A DNA stretch of 64,000 nt from an uncultured Spirochaetaceae bacterium (GTDB lineage: Bacteria; Spirochaetota; Spirochaetia; Sphaerochaetales; Sphaerochaetaceae). Of this stretch, positions 38,701 through 47,746 are shown piece after piece; the first letter of the stretch is position 1; the number at the start of each line of letters is the position of its first letter. The notes beneath the pieces are model-generated. The model did not search any database. It was given only the letters and a program-made list of their open reading frames with translations, and had not been told where the DNA came from. The stretch lies in NCBI GenBank assembly GCA_944389505.1, contig CALXMP010000001.1:337421-401420 (forward strand), written 5' to 3'. The translations under genes and the position numbers were made by a program.

Positions 38701-39150
38701 CTTATGCTCTATCCTTTCACGAGAAAGATGAAGCCAAGGTCTGCAATGGAGGAAGCTGACAGGCTTCTGGCCGATGCTTTCCTTGAGGAAGCATTCAACG
38801 AGGCAGGTTACGATGAGAACGCAAGGCGCATAATCACTCACGCCGCTGCACTTCTTGTCAGTGCTGGAGATATGTACCAGAAGAACAGCGATCCGCTTTC
38901 TCAGTTTGCCACAATAGCCAATGACGATGGCGTTATGGACCTTACTCAATGCAATGAGTATCAGGGGGAGATATGGTATAACAAGGAGGAGATGCAGAGG
39001 GCCATACTTATCATTGCACTCTCCTTCTCCCTTTCGCCAAAAGCCCGTGGATTCTCTGCTGATGAGTTTGTTAACATCATGCTGGAAAAGGAATTGAAGA
39101 GTGGATATAAACTTGCGGCTCTGTTGCGGAAGGAGGATTCCGAAGATTGA
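35779..39150 (+). CDS. Very long GH13-type protein with N- and C-terminal extensions
   Basis: A 1123-residue protein without a signal peptide. An all-alpha-looking N-terminal region (1-240) and a glycine-rich linker (GTGGGGGE) precede an alpha-amylase barrel (about 290-700). Its motifs are DMVPNHTG, IRFDAAM with nucleophile Asp506 and LLAEAFW with acid Glu571. The position of the usual NHD motif reads NNPDEE, keeping Asp632 but not the histidine. A beta domain follows, then about 300 residues I cannot assign. Similar long GH13 proteins exist in spirochaetes, but I know no tested activity; an intracellular alpha-glucan role is a guess. Ribosome site AAGAGGG. Confidence 0.8.
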   Translation: MEKRDFRIAEPTREKIKIFKEVFPSDESIDLLYREASLLAFTYNNELKKEGKAEGFVSPGKLHASAVLHLIYQIVLSARIGDSQPDFFTRRIATVMGNEDLLNALAFYSKTFPSPALNESKPGNEKRITEDMRGFFVHQVLLQNPALLAASKPFISPDGIIYPEGIKALSSILSSFVKDDLRDGRPNTEDVFTMLQLPARLYPNSLEEQIRYILREWRMFLPADLIMLLETSLDYIHEEEKDRSGTGGGGGETHVIDYSLSDLNEYEAFSDDSNWMPRVVMMAKSTLVWLDQLSKKYRRSITRLDQIPDEELDTLKERGFTALWLIGLWERSEASKKIKNYCGNPEAEASAYSLRDYDISWSIGGWEALENLRQRCQKRGIRLASDMVPNHTGIDGNWVYQHPDYFIQQDWPPFPSYTYNGPDLSDNPDFEIKIEDHYYDRTDAAVTFRLIDKRNGRCRYIFHGNDGTSMPWNDTAQIDYLNPEAREAVIQKIIHVAKNFPIIRFDAAMTLAKRHIQRLWYPKPGNGGDIAGRAGHAMSDEEFNRRIPQEFWREVVDRIAAEVPDTLLLAEAFWMMEGYFVRTLGMHRVYNSAFMNMLKNQENQKYRLGIKNTLVYEPEILKRYVNFMNNPDEETAIAQFGDGDKYFAVCTLLATLPGLPMVGHGQIEGFREKYGMEYRRAYYNESPNEWLIGEHYRRIFPLFRRRYLFSGVDCFQLYDCYNGNGGVEESVYAFVNGQGSERTLILVNNQYERAGGTINVSVPKLRKNGNDRTTVTVKLAENLGLTFGGRSFALLDCFSDGLTYIMPSIQLYDEGYSFSLNGYEAKVFWNIREVEDTDGSYERIWKLYGRRGIRNISKAVALLRLEPLYRCLDPLRKKETILLAKHLAEGTITKEEERDLLLSVAECYAALPEVYQSLDEPAKGQIGVHPAEVEPKPMVKLIRTLCDLFKGRKCRTYPAWAGIDNSIPLMLISALMLYPFTRKMKPRSAMEEADRLLADAFLEEAFNEAGYDENARRIITHAAALLVSAGDMYQKNSDPLSQFATIANDDGVMDLTQCNEYQGEIWYNKEEMQRAILIIALSFSLSPKARGFSADEFVNIMLEKELKSGYKLAALLRKEDSED

Positions 39151-39181
39151 CGCATGAAAAGAGGTGCTGTATCCTTTTCCT

Positions 39182-40429
39182 ATGAAAACGTGGATAACAT
39201 ATATAGCTGCGATTCTCATGGGACTGGCTACAGCACTGCTTTTCGGTGACGCGGTCTATGCCTCCGGGATATTGTCGGCAATCTCATCCTTCCTGGTAAG
39301 TCTTGGGATATTCATCACTATCCCGATAATTGTCTTCACTCTTCCTTCAGGCATCGCATCGCTTGGGAAGAACAGAAAAGGTCCACGATGCGCACTTGCT
39401 GTCATTCTCTGGGCAATAGCATCCGCTATCGTTCTTTCAGCAGCAGCCGCGATAGTCTACTTCATCCACCCTGTTCTCTTTCCCGTCACAAGCACTGCAG
39501 GAAGTGCCCCGGGAGCTCTCTCTGGCCACGTTTCATACCTTCTTTCTGCAATGAGCAGCTCACTCTATCCGATGAATGCATTCTGGTCGGTTGCCACTGC
39601 GACATATTTCATCGTTCCGGTAATCATAATCTCCTGGATACTCGGCCTTGCTATAAAGCCATCTGCTGACATAATAAGACCGGCTTATACCGTCATGAAT
39701 TCATTCGCAGAGGTGATGTACAGAATCTCAAGGACGTACACCGTATACGGCTTCTTCCTTGCATATGCATCATCCGCTTCTCTCTTCATTGATGTCTATC
39801 AGGAGAAGACTCTCTTCGCGGCTCCTGATTACGCTATATTGCTCGGGATCACAGCGCTGGTCTCTTTTGTGATAGTCCTGCCGCTTCTGTTCGCCCTGTT
39901 CACCCGTTTCAAGAAGAATCCGTATAGAATCCTCTATCGTTCCGCCGCTTCCATAATCACAGCATTCGCAACCGGCAATATGATTGCATCCATTCCGATG
40001 AATGAGAGTATCGCAAGACAGAACAATGGAGTGCAGAAGCGTGTCGCATCGGTATCTGTTCCATTCTTCGCAGTAATAGGACGTGGAGGAGCTGCTGCTA
40101 TAGCCGTAACTTCGATTCTCCCTCTATTCCAGTCCACAGCCGGGAACATCCCCGAGCCTGCTGTTATCGCAATAGCCGCAGGAACTGCTGCACTCGTTTC
40201 ATTCGCCTCATCTGCAGCTATCGGAACAGAGATCGCTCTGATTTCCGTGCTTGCTCTGAGAATACTTGGTATCAATCTGTATGGTGCGGAGAATGCCATA
40301 ATCGCGCTTCTTCCGCTTCTCGGCGGATTCGCCGCGGCAATCGATGCATATTCAGCTGCACTTGGCTCAGCAGTAGCTGCATCTTTCATCGATACTGATA
40401 CAGAGATTCCATATAGCGACATAATCTGA
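39182..40429 (+). CDS. Sodium:dicarboxylate symporter family (SDF) protein
   Basis: A 415-residue membrane protein with the SDF layout: about eight segments plus re-entrant loops. Features include SLGIFITIPIIVFTLPSGIASLG near the start and the serine-rich VSFASSAAIGTEIAL loop late. It should import dicarboxylates or acidic or neutral amino acids with sodium or protons. The start is unclear: Met at 39182 fits the first helix, while GTG at 39164 lies inside the purine-rich stretch that could be its ribosome site. Confidence 0.8.
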   Translation: MKTWITYIAAILMGLATALLFGDAVYASGILSAISSFLVSLGIFITIPIIVFTLPSGIASLGKNRKGPRCALAVILWAIASAIVLSAAAAIVYFIHPVLFPVTSTAGSAPGALSGHVSYLLSAMSSSLYPMNAFWSVATATYFIVPVIIISWILGLAIKPSADIIRPAYTVMNSFAEVMYRISRTYTVYGFFLAYASSASLFIDVYQEKTLFAAPDYAILLGITALVSFVIVLPLLFALFTRFKKNPYRILYRSAASIITAFATGNMIASIPMNESIARQNNGVQKRVASVSVPFFAVIGRGGAAAIAVTSILPLFQSTAGNIPEPAVIAIAAGTAALVSFASSAAIGTEIALISVLALRILGINLYGAENAIIALLPLLGGFAAAIDAYSAALGSAVAASFIDTDTEIPYSDII

Positions 40430-40430
40430 T

Positions 40431-41201
40431 ATGGGAAAGAGGAAGAAAGCAAGAAACCGCAAAGGTTCAATGGCGCTTATGATGCAGACTATCATTTCGA
40501 TAGTCTATGCTGCACTGCTTGTGCATATGACTGTCCTGCTTGTAAGAAGCAGGACGCAGGGCTGGTTCAGCACTATAATCGCCTACTTCCCGCAGCTTGT
40601 GATAATAATATCATCAATGGCCCTTCAGTTCGTACTGCGCATAAGGCATAGGGCGCATACGCAGGATGGAAGCCTGCTTCCTCTCCTGTTCACATTCATA
40701 GCGCTTGAATCCTCAATGATTCTCCCGATATATTACGATGTCTCTGGTATCTCCATACTTCCACCGAGCACAATCATATATCTATCCAGATTCTCCCTTC
40801 TCTCAGCAGCCATCCTCTTCACTTTCTCTGCTGTGCAGTTCTTCGGAACGAATCTCTCGAAGATGTGGCTGTACCTTGTCTCAGCAATCGGGGCATCATT
40901 GTTCATATCAATAGCGATTCCTCTGAATACAACCTCATCATCGATGATCTTCTCATCATCATATGATGCATACTTCCTTGTCCTGATCACACTTATCTAT
41001 ATCGCAGCTGCAGCGACATACATCGCAGCGGTCGCAAAAGACAGAGCAACACATAGCGTTACAAGATCGGCTGCCTTCATATTCCTGATCATAGGCAATT
41101 ACCTCTCCATCGGTACCGATATAGTGACCGGTGTGCTGTCGGTGGTAATCTATGTTGCAGGAATCATAATGCTGAGCATATCTGCAAAGAATACATTCTG
41201 A
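40431..41201 (+). CDS. Seven-helix membrane protein, unknown function
   Basis: A 256-residue protein with a very basic N terminus (MGKRKKARNRKG) and about seven hydrophobic segments. It resembles the membrane part of 7TM sensory proteins but carries no output domain, and I recognise no motif. It starts one base after the symporter stop, so it is probably co-transcribed with it. Confidence 0.6.
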   Translation: MGKRKKARNRKGSMALMMQTIISIVYAALLVHMTVLLVRSRTQGWFSTIIAYFPQLVIIISSMALQFVLRIRHRAHTQDGSLLPLLFTFIALESSMILPIYYDVSGISILPPSTIIYLSRFSLLSAAILFTFSAVQFFGTNLSKMWLYLVSAIGASLFISIAIPLNTTSSSMIFSSSYDAYFLVLITLIYIAAAATYIAAVAKDRATHSVTRSAAFIFLIIGNYLSIGTDIVTGVLSVVIYVAGIIMLSISAKNTF

Positions 41202-41205
41202 TTGG

Positions 41206-41260
41206 ACTCTACTACATCTAAACCAGCGGTTTACCCTGCTGAACTTACTGTCGGTAGAGT
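41206..41260 (+). other. Nested hairpins before the XRE gene
   Basis: An outer 7-bp pairing (ACTCTAC with GTAGAGT) encloses a perfect 6-bp hairpin (TAAACC-agc-GGTTTA). It fills the 100-bp gap between the membrane protein and the regulator. It could be a leader structure or operator; no T-run follows, so it is not a normal terminator. Confidence 0.35.
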
Positions 41261-41303
41261 TCATTTGCTGAAGATAGTAGCATCCTTCATAAGGAGCTGT
41301 GCA

Positions 41304-41693
41304 ATGGACAGAAAAACACTTGGAACCATGATAGCAGAGCTGAGGAAGGCAAAAGGTCTTACCCAGCTCGAACTCGCGGAAAAGATGAATGTCACTGACA
41401 AAGCCGTATCGAAATGGGAGCGAGATCTCTCCTGCCCTGATATCTCATCGATTCCACGTCTTGCTGAGATTCTCGGTGTATCGGTTGATGAGCTGATGCA
41501 GAGCAGGACAACAGGCCCTGATAAGAAGGAAAACATCCAGGATACGATAATGCTGGTACTGAAATGCGTAGGACTTGCGATGGGTGTTGCTGTAGCCGCT
41601 CTGTCAATCATAGGCGAACTCGAGACGGAAGCAGGTCTGACAATGCTCGGAATCGGTCTGGCATGCATCGCCATGCAGTTCTTCAGGAAATGA
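41304..41693 (+). CDS. XRE-family regulator with C-terminal membrane segments
   Basis: A 129-residue protein. Residues 1-66 are a clear Cro/C1-type HTH (AELRKAKGLTQLELAEKM, then VTDKAVSKWERDLSCPD). The C-terminal 50 residues contain two hydrophobic stretches, so the DNA-binding domain may be membrane-tethered. Start 41304 is set by AAGGAG eight bases upstream. It may sense envelope state or simply dimerise through the helices; targets are unknown. Confidence 0.82.
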   Translation: MDRKTLGTMIAELRKAKGLTQLELAEKMNVTDKAVSKWERDLSCPDISSIPRLAEILGVSVDELMQSRTTGPDKKENIQDTIMLVLKCVGLAMGVAVAALSIIGELETEAGLTMLGIGLACIAMQFFRK

Positions 41694-41701
41694 GAAAGAA
41701 T

Positions 41702-41730
41702 GAGGGCCTCATCCACATACCGAGGCCCTC
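41702..41730. terminator. Bidirectional terminator between the XRE gene and gpmI
   Basis: A perfect 9-bp stem (GAGGGCCTC with GAGGCCCTC) with an 11-base loop lies between two convergent genes. T-rich sequence follows on the minus strand only weakly, so it may serve both genes. Confidence 0.7.
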
Positions 41731-41752
41731 CGGATTACTCTACCGCTTATGA

Positions 41753-43402
41753 TCAGTTGAGATTTATTATGCTCTTGTCATAATCAGCAGGCGGCACAAA
41801 GCCCATAAGCTCCATGCAGGTTGCAGGAATCGAGGAGATTCCAAGCCCTTCATTGAGCTCCTTCGAATACTCACCCTTATACTCAGGATCATAGATGATG
41901 CACGGAACAGGGTTGAGGGAATGCGATGTCTTAGCCTTAGGCTCGCCATCATCATAGCACTTCACATCACCGTTCTTAGCATGCTCATACATATCATCGG
42001 CATTGCCATGATCTGCTGTTATGACCATGATGCCACCGGCTTTCTCAATAGCTTCCTTGAGTCTTCCAATCTGAAGATCCATACCTTCCATTGAGCAGAC
42101 AACCGCCTCAAAGACTCCAGTATGGCCAACCATATCGCCATTCGGGTAGTTAAGCTTGATGAAATCCCACTTGCCGCTCTCGATCTCTGCGATGACTCTG
42201 TCTGTTATCTCAGCGCACTTCATCCATGGCCTCTGCTCGAAAGGAACCTTGTCGGATGGAATCTCGACATACTCCTCAAGCTTAGAATCGAACATGCCGG
42301 ATCTGTTTCCATTGAAGAAATATGTGACATGTCCGAACTTCTGTGTCTCGGAGATTGAGAACTGCTTTACACCCGTTGCACAGAGATACTCTGCCATTAC
42401 CCTGTCGATAGCAGGAGGCGATACAAGATACTGATGAGGAATATGAAGATCTCCATCGTACTCCATCATTCCTGCATACTCCACCTTAGGCCATCTCTTC
42501 CTATCAAACTCCTTGAAATCCGCCTCATCAAATGCACGGGAAATCTCAATAGCTCTGTCTCCGCGGAAATTGAAGAGAATCACGGAATCGCCATCATTGA
42601 TTGTGCCAACCGGCTTTCCATTCTCTGCAATAACAAACGGAGGAAGGTCCTGGTCTATCGCACCTGTCTCGTTTCTGAGCGTCTCGATAGCTTCATGCGC
42701 AGATGCAAACTGCCTGCCCTCGCCGAGAACATGCGTCTCCCAGCCCTTCTTAACCATATTCCAGTCAGCATTGTAGCGATCCATGGTTATAACCATTCTG
42801 CCGCCGCCGGAAGCTATCCTGGCATCGAAAGTACCATCTGCAGAGAGCTCTGCGAGATACTGTGCGAATGGATCGAAGTAATCAAGGGCAGAGACCTCAC
42901 CTACATCACGTCCATCGAGAAGAGCATGTACTCTGACCTTCTTGACACCCTCTTTCTTCGCCTCTGCGACCATTGCCTTAAGATGATCTATATGCGAATG
43001 GACATTTCCATCCGAGAGCAGTCCAATGAAGTGGAGAGTAGAATTGTTGTTCTTTGCATTGCTTATAAGCTTCTGCCAAGTGCTTCCTTTGTACATATCA
43101 CCAGAGGATATGGCATTCGAAACAAGCTTAGCGCCCTGTGCGAACACACGTCCGGCACCCATTGCATTATGCCCTACCTCGCTGTTTCCCATATCGGCAT
43201 CGGAAGGAAGTCCGACAGCAAGTCCATGTGCCTTGAGCTTTGTCCATGGAGCAATGCTGAAAAGCTTATCGAGGTTCTTTGTCATTGCAGCTGCGACTGC
43301 ATCACCTTCCTTGTATTTGCCGAAACCTACTCCATCCATGATTACGAGAAGGACAGGTCCGCGGCGATTGATCTTATTGTTTTTCTTAAGGGAATCTACC
43401 AT
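41753..43402 (-). CDS. gpmI: Phosphoglycerate mutase, cofactor-independent
   Basis: A 549-residue metal-dependent mutase interconverting 3- and 2-phosphoglycerate in glycolysis. The phosphoserine nucleophile is Ser74 in DADMGNSEVGHNA; metal-binding motifs (VLLVIMDGVG at the start, VITADHGNADDM late) are present. It is about 35 residues longer than typical. The start codon overlaps the aminopeptidase stop by one base and has GGAGG upstream. Confidence 0.95.
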   Translation of the reverse strand: MVDSLKKNNKINRRGPVLLVIMDGVGFGKYKEGDAVAAAMTKNLDKLFSIAPWTKLKAHGLAVGLPSDADMGNSEVGHNAMGAGRVFAQGAKLVSNAISSGDMYKGSTWQKLISNAKNNNSTLHFIGLLSDGNVHSHIDHLKAMVAEAKKEGVKKVRVHALLDGRDVGEVSALDYFDPFAQYLAELSADGTFDARIASGGGRMVITMDRYNADWNMVKKGWETHVLGEGRQFASAHEAIETLRNETGAIDQDLPPFVIAENGKPVGTINDGDSVILFNFRGDRAIEISRAFDEADFKEFDRKRWPKVEYAGMMEYDGDLHIPHQYLVSPPAIDRVMAEYLCATGVKQFSISETQKFGHVTYFFNGNRSGMFDSKLEEYVEIPSDKVPFEQRPWMKCAEITDRVIAEIESGKWDFIKLNYPNGDMVGHTGVFEAVVCSMEGMDLQIGRLKEAIEKAGGIMVITADHGNADDMYEHAKNGDVKCYDDGEPKAKTSHSLNPVPCIIYDPEYKGEYSKELNEGLGISSIPATCMELMGFVPPADYDKSIINLN

Positions 43403-45204
43403 TATATTTCCTCCATCCCTGATAATAATGAAATATGCTCTATCGGGGAAGCATATTGCTTAAGCCACTCAGCCGAATAGCTATCCAGATAGGGAGAAAG
43501 CATATAGAAGACCTTTCTATGATAGCTATTGATCCTCTCTATCTCATCATCTGTAAGCAGATTGACATCGATAAGGCTCTTCTCATAAGGAACATACGTC
43601 AGATTCTCGAATGAGAGGAAATCTCCGAACTCGCTGCTTTCATCTTCACGTACAGCAAGAAGGTTCTCAATCCTTATGCCATAGCGCCCTGCTTTATACA
43701 AGCCTGGTTCATCCGATACAACCATTCCTGGGACAAGCGGGACATCAATCAATGCAGATGAGATCCTCTGAGGACCTTCATGGACCATCAGAGTACACCC
43801 GACTCCATGCCCTGTACCATGGAAGAATGCAGAGTAATTGTTCCATAGGAACTGCTTGGCGATGGCATCAAGCTGGACACCTCTGGTTCCTTTGGGGAAT
43901 ATCTGTGACTGAAGGGCCAGATGTCCTTTCAGCACGAGCGTATAATCCCTCTTCTCCTCTTCCGTAGGTTCCATTCCGAAAAACAGCGTACGGGTGACAT
44001 CCGTCGTTCCCATGCTGAACTGGGATCCAGTATCAAGAACAAGAAGTCCGTGCCCCATCACATTGGAAGGCTTTTCCGCATCAGCTTTATAATGAACGAT
44101 TGCTCCATTGGCACCGAATGCTGATATAGGCGCAAAAGAGGGTCCAATGTATCCTTCCATGCGCTTTCTCTCCCTTTCAAGCGCATCTGAGATCATCGTC
44201 TCTGTATATATGCCATTGAGCTTATCGAGCTTTGCAAGGAAAGAGACATAAGCTGCGCCGTCGAGGATATGGGCCTTGCGCATTCCATCAAGCTCAGCTT
44301 TATTCTTAATGCTCTTCAGATCGGTGGAGATATCACGGGAAGGAATGTTGCGCTTGCTGCCAACCGTACCTATGAATAAAGCAGCGGTCTTATCAGGTGA
44401 ATACAGGCCGGTACCTCTTATCAGAGATGGAAGCAGAGCCTCAGCATCATCATAGGATTCAACCGTGAAATTCCTGTTCACGTTCTCCAGAACATCAACA
44501 GAGAGACGATCCTTATTGATGAACAGCACAGCCTTCGATAACGATATGAAGAGGAATGCATAGAAAAGAGGATTGTATGGAATGTCCGAAGAGCGGAGAT
44601 TCGTTATCCAGGCAATATCATCAAGAGATGAGACGAATGTCCATCTTGCCCCTCTTTCCCTGAGAATCTTCCTGATACGCTGCAGCTTATCATGAACGCT
44701 TTCCCCTGCCTTCTTATCATCAATGATCCTGATAGGCGCCTCGGATGGAACAGGGGGCCTCTTTTCCCAGATAGGATCGATAAGATCCCCGGCATCCACG
44801 ATTACAGCCCCTACCACAGCTAGACCTTCAGAAAGGCTTCTGTATTCAGTAATCGATACAGCTGCGCTATCGATACCGATTCTCATGCCTTCCTCTGCGT
44901 TGTCAATCAGGAACCGGCGGAGGGACGGAACTCCTTCCATTCCTTCTTTCATCAGCTCGTACCCCGATCCTTCAAGTTCCTTCTCAGCCTGTAGGAAATA
45001 GCGGCTATCGGTCCATAGGACAGCTCTGTCCTGGGATATCGCAATCATCCCGGCAGAACCTGTGAAACCTGAAATGAAAGCGCGCGTTCCCCACCTTGCC
45101 CCGGGATACTCGCTTCCATGGGGATCATTCCCCGTTATGATATACCAGTCAATGCCTCTTTCTCTGAGAATGGCCCTTAGCCTTTCCAGACGCTGCGCTA
45201 TCAT
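43402..45204 (-). CDS. Xaa-Pro aminopeptidase (M24B)
   Basis: A 600-residue aminopeptidase P-like enzyme: two N-terminal creatinase-type domains and a C-terminal pita-bread metallopeptidase. Metal-ligand regions LVLDTGSQFSMGTTDVTRT, FFHGTGHGVG, MVSDEPGLYK and GIRIENLLAV are seen. The long form is typical of this bacterial branch. Start 45204 has GGAGG and overlaps lgt by 56 bp, an unusually long overlap, so translation is probably coupled. Confidence 0.9.
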   Translation of the reverse strand: MIAQRLERLRAILRERGIDWYIITGNDPHGSEYPGARWGTRAFISGFTGSAGMIAISQDRAVLWTDSRYFLQAEKELEGSGYELMKEGMEGVPSLRRFLIDNAEEGMRIGIDSAAVSITEYRSLSEGLAVVGAVIVDAGDLIDPIWEKRPPVPSEAPIRIIDDKKAGESVHDKLQRIRKILRERGARWTFVSSLDDIAWITNLRSSDIPYNPLFYAFLFISLSKAVLFINKDRLSVDVLENVNRNFTVESYDDAEALLPSLIRGTGLYSPDKTAALFIGTVGSKRNIPSRDISTDLKSIKNKAELDGMRKAHILDGAAYVSFLAKLDKLNGIYTETMISDALERERKRMEGYIGPSFAPISAFGANGAIVHYKADAEKPSNVMGHGLLVLDTGSQFSMGTTDVTRTLFFGMEPTEEEKRDYTLVLKGHLALQSQIFPKGTRGVQLDAIAKQFLWNNYSAFFHGTGHGVGCTLMVHEGPQRISSALIDVPLVPGMVVSDEPGLYKAGRYGIRIENLLAVREDESSEFGDFLSFENLTYVPYEKSLIDVNLLTDDEIERINSYHRKVFYMLSPYLDSYSAEWLKQYASPIEHISLLSGMEEI

Positions 45205-46156
45205 AATGCCTCCGTGCTGAAAGGATACCAAGAAGAATTGCTCCCGCTGCTACCATAAGCAGGCAGAAGACCTGTCCCTCGGATATATTCAGAAATGATT
45301 CGAAAAGCGCTATATTCCCGCTTCCTCTGCCTAAGGATATCACATAGCCGATAGATGCATCAGGCTGCCTGCAGTATTCGATGAAGAACCGGAAAATACC
45401 ATATCCCATCAAGTAGAATGAGAAAACAGTCCCATGGGGAAGATTCTTCCTTATCTTCCATGGCCTGACAATAAACCAGAGTATGAGAAAAAGGATAATA
45501 CCCTCGAATAAAGCCTCATATAGCTGGGATGGATGGCGGGGAAGATTGATCAGCTGTCCCAACTGATACTCAATCCCTACCTTATCCGCAACATCCCTTA
45601 CCCATGGCTCATAAGAGGAGAAAGGCTCGGCCAGCGGGAATATCATGCCAATAGGGCTTGTCGTCACACGTCCGAACAGCTCTCCGTTTATGAAATTCCC
45701 CAATCTGCCGAATGTGTATCCAAGAGGAATACCTGCAGTTGCCAGATCGGTCATCTGCAGAAGACTTCTCTTATAGCGCTTTGAGAATAACCATCCTCCG
45801 ATGACACATCCGACAACGCCTCCATGGTAGCTCATGCCAGGAAGACCAACGAATTGCCCGTTCCTGAATGGCCAGAAGATCATCCATGGATGCGTTATAT
45901 AATACAGTCCATCGCTATAGAACAGCACAGAGAATATGCGCGCTCCTATAAGCAGCCCAAGACAGCAGTAGAAGAACAGCGACTGTGTCTCATCCGCATC
46001 CATATCGATGACACCATCATTCCTGCACTGATAGCGCACAAGAAGATAGGCAACAAAAAAAGCTACAAGATACATGAGGGCATACCAGCGCACGGGAAGG
46101 CCATTTATCACAAAGGGATCAATCCAGTCCGGATATGTCAGATAAAGAGATAGCAT
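45149..46156 (-). CDS. lgt: Prolipoprotein diacylglyceryl transferase
   Basis: A 335-residue inner-membrane enzyme adding the diacylglyceryl group to lipoprotein cysteines. The signature GRLGNFINGELFGR is present along with YHGGVVG and the C-terminal region YGIFRFFIEYCRQPD. Seven or so membrane segments. The start at 46156 (MLSLYLTYPDW) suits the family; no ribosome site is seen, and TATCCT lies six bases upstream, so it too may be leaderless, though no -35 is clear. Confidence 0.93.
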   Translation of the reverse strand: MLSLYLTYPDWIDPFVINGLPVRWYALMYLVAFFVAYLLVRYQCRNDGVIDMDADETQSLFFYCCLGLLIGARIFSVLFYSDGLYYITHPWMIFWPFRNGQFVGLPGMSYHGGVVGCVIGGWLFSKRYKRSLLQMTDLATAGIPLGYTFGRLGNFINGELFGRVTTSPIGMIFPLAEPFSSYEPWVRDVADKVGIEYQLGQLINLPRHPSQLYEALFEGIILFLILWFIVRPWKIRKNLPHGTVFSFYLMGYGIFRFFIEYCRQPDASIGYVISLGRGSGNIALFESFLNISEGQVFCLLMVAAGAILLGILSARRHYDSAASGKAKGHSQRKRH

Positions 46157-46280
46157 GCTGAAAGGATACCAGATAATAAGGTAATAGGACACCTCCCGAA
46201 GAGAGGCAGATGTTCATGATCGCTTATATTCCCAGAAAACAGCCTTATACATTCGCTTAGTGCTATAAAGCCAGCAACAA

Positions 46281-46310
46281 TTGCATATCCTGCCGTTATG
46301 GGGATATCCT
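46281..46310 (+). promoter_or_regulatory. Possible promoter of the S41 protease gene
   Basis: TTGCAT and TATCCT are 18 bases apart, the -10 ending eight bases before the ATG at 46319, with no ribosome-binding site. Fits the leaderless pattern but both hexamers are weak. Confidence 0.35.
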
Positions 46311-46318
46311 TATTGCAT

Positions 46319-47746
46319 ATGAAAAGGATGATCAGCACAGCGATGCTGTGCATTATGATACTCTTTACGGCTTATGCCGGAGGAAGAACGGAGCAGGCAA
46401 CGCCCATCATCCTGCCGGAATCACCTGAATATGATGCCGAGGTTGTTGCGTCCAGGTCTGTGACGATATCGTCGACACTGTATTCTCTCGGAAATCTATA
46501 TGCATATCTTGATAGAAGCTTCCTCTATGATATCGATGACAGCAGAATGGAAGAAGAGCTGATAGCTGCCATGATAGATTCCCTTGGAGATCCCTATTCA
46601 TACTATATCCCTGCAGATATGGCGGATTCCTATGAAGAGAATTCCGATGGAAGCTATATAGGAATCGGGACTTATCTCTACAAGATGAATCCATCATACA
46701 GCGACATGTCCGACCCCTCTTCCTGGATGGTCGTTATATCATCGGTATTCCCCGGAGCCCCAGCCGATAGAGCTGGTCTCAGAAGCAGGGATATGATCAG
46801 TGCCATAAACGGAGAGAGCACTGCTCCTCTTACTGCCGCAGAAGCCTCAAAGAAGCTGAAGGGAGAACCTGGAAAGGATCTTGTCCTTACTGTCCATAGA
46901 GGAGATGCTGTCTTCGATATAACCCTGAGACCGGAGAAGGTTACGACACCATCAACTGCATCAACGATGCTTGATGATGGTATAGGATACATTGCAATTT
47001 ACACATTCTCAATGACAACAGCGGATTCCGCTGAGAAGGAAATAAAGAAGCTTCTTGATTCCGGTGCGGATAAATTCATAATCGACCTCAGGGACAATGG
47101 AGGCGGAACCGTTGAGACAGCTCTAGAGATTGCAGATATGTTCCTTTCCGATGGAAGGCTTCTGGAAACCAGATTCAAGGAGCAGTCTGGACGTAAATCG
47201 CTGATAAGAAATGCAGATAGCAGTACCCTTATACCGGAAGAATATCCCGTAGTTATTCTGGTAAATGGCGGCACCGCATCCTCCGGAGAGATACTTACAG
47301 GTGCGCTTAAGGACAATGGAAGAGCAGAGATAATAGGAAGCCAGACATTCGGCAAAGGCATATCCCAGGAAGTAAGGCCCTTCGCTGACGGATTCATACA
47401 GATCACGACAGGCCATTTCTACACACCATCGGGTAATGATATCCATCATGTAGGAATCACCCCTGATATAGTGATAGAGGACAAGGAGTACAGCGAGGAG
47501 GAGCTTGAGGCATTTTCCGAATTCATGTCCAATGCTTTAATAAAGGAATTCGCTGATAACCATGAATACAGCAGTGAAAACATAAAGGCATTCGCCGATG
47601 AACATGCATCATCCGGAGTACCTGAGGATCTTCTCATGCTTCTCATACGGAACGAGTATCTGTACAGAATGGATTACAATGACCGTCCTGTAGCTGATCC
47701 TGAGTATGATGAGGTACTGCGCATAGCCATTGAGGAACTTGTATGA
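46319..47746 (+). CDS. C-terminal processing peptidase (S41, PDZ)
   Basis: A 475-residue exported serine protease with a signal peptide (MKRMISTAMLCIMILFTAYA). A PDZ domain (about 115-210, with SVFPGAPADRAGLRSRDMI) precedes the S41 catalytic core. The nucleophile serine is in NGGTASSGEI and the base lysine in SQTFGKG. CtpA-like proteases trim or degrade envelope proteins from the C terminus. The stop overlaps the rsmE start (ATGA). Confidence 0.92.
   Translation: MKRMISTAMLCIMILFTAYAGGRTEQATPIILPESPEYDAEVVASRSVTISSTLYSLGNLYAYLDRSFLYDIDDSRMEEELIAAMIDSLGDPYSYYIPADMADSYEENSDGSYIGIGTYLYKMNPSYSDMSDPSSWMVVISSVFPGAPADRAGLRSRDMISAINGESTAPLTAAEASKKLKGEPGKDLVLTVHRGDAVFDITLRPEKVTTPSTASTMLDDGIGYIAIYTFSMTTADSAEKEIKKLLDSGADKFIIDLRDNGGGTVETALEIADMFLSDGRLLETRFKEQSGRKSLIRNADSSTLIPEEYPVVILVNGGTASSGEILTGALKDNGRAEIIGSQTFGKGISQEVRPFADGFIQITTGHFYTPSGNDIHHVGITPDIVIEDKEYSEEELEAFSEFMSNALIKEFADNHEYSSENIKAFADEHASSGVPEDLLMLLIRNEYLYRMDYNDRPVADPEYDEVLRIAIEELV

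Noticed and set aside
45215..46171. A 16-base direct repeat (TGCTGAAAGGATACCA) at 45215-45230 and 46156-46171 bracketing lgt
   Set aside because: One such match is expected by chance in a window of this size, one copy is coding, and there is no other sign of a mobile element.
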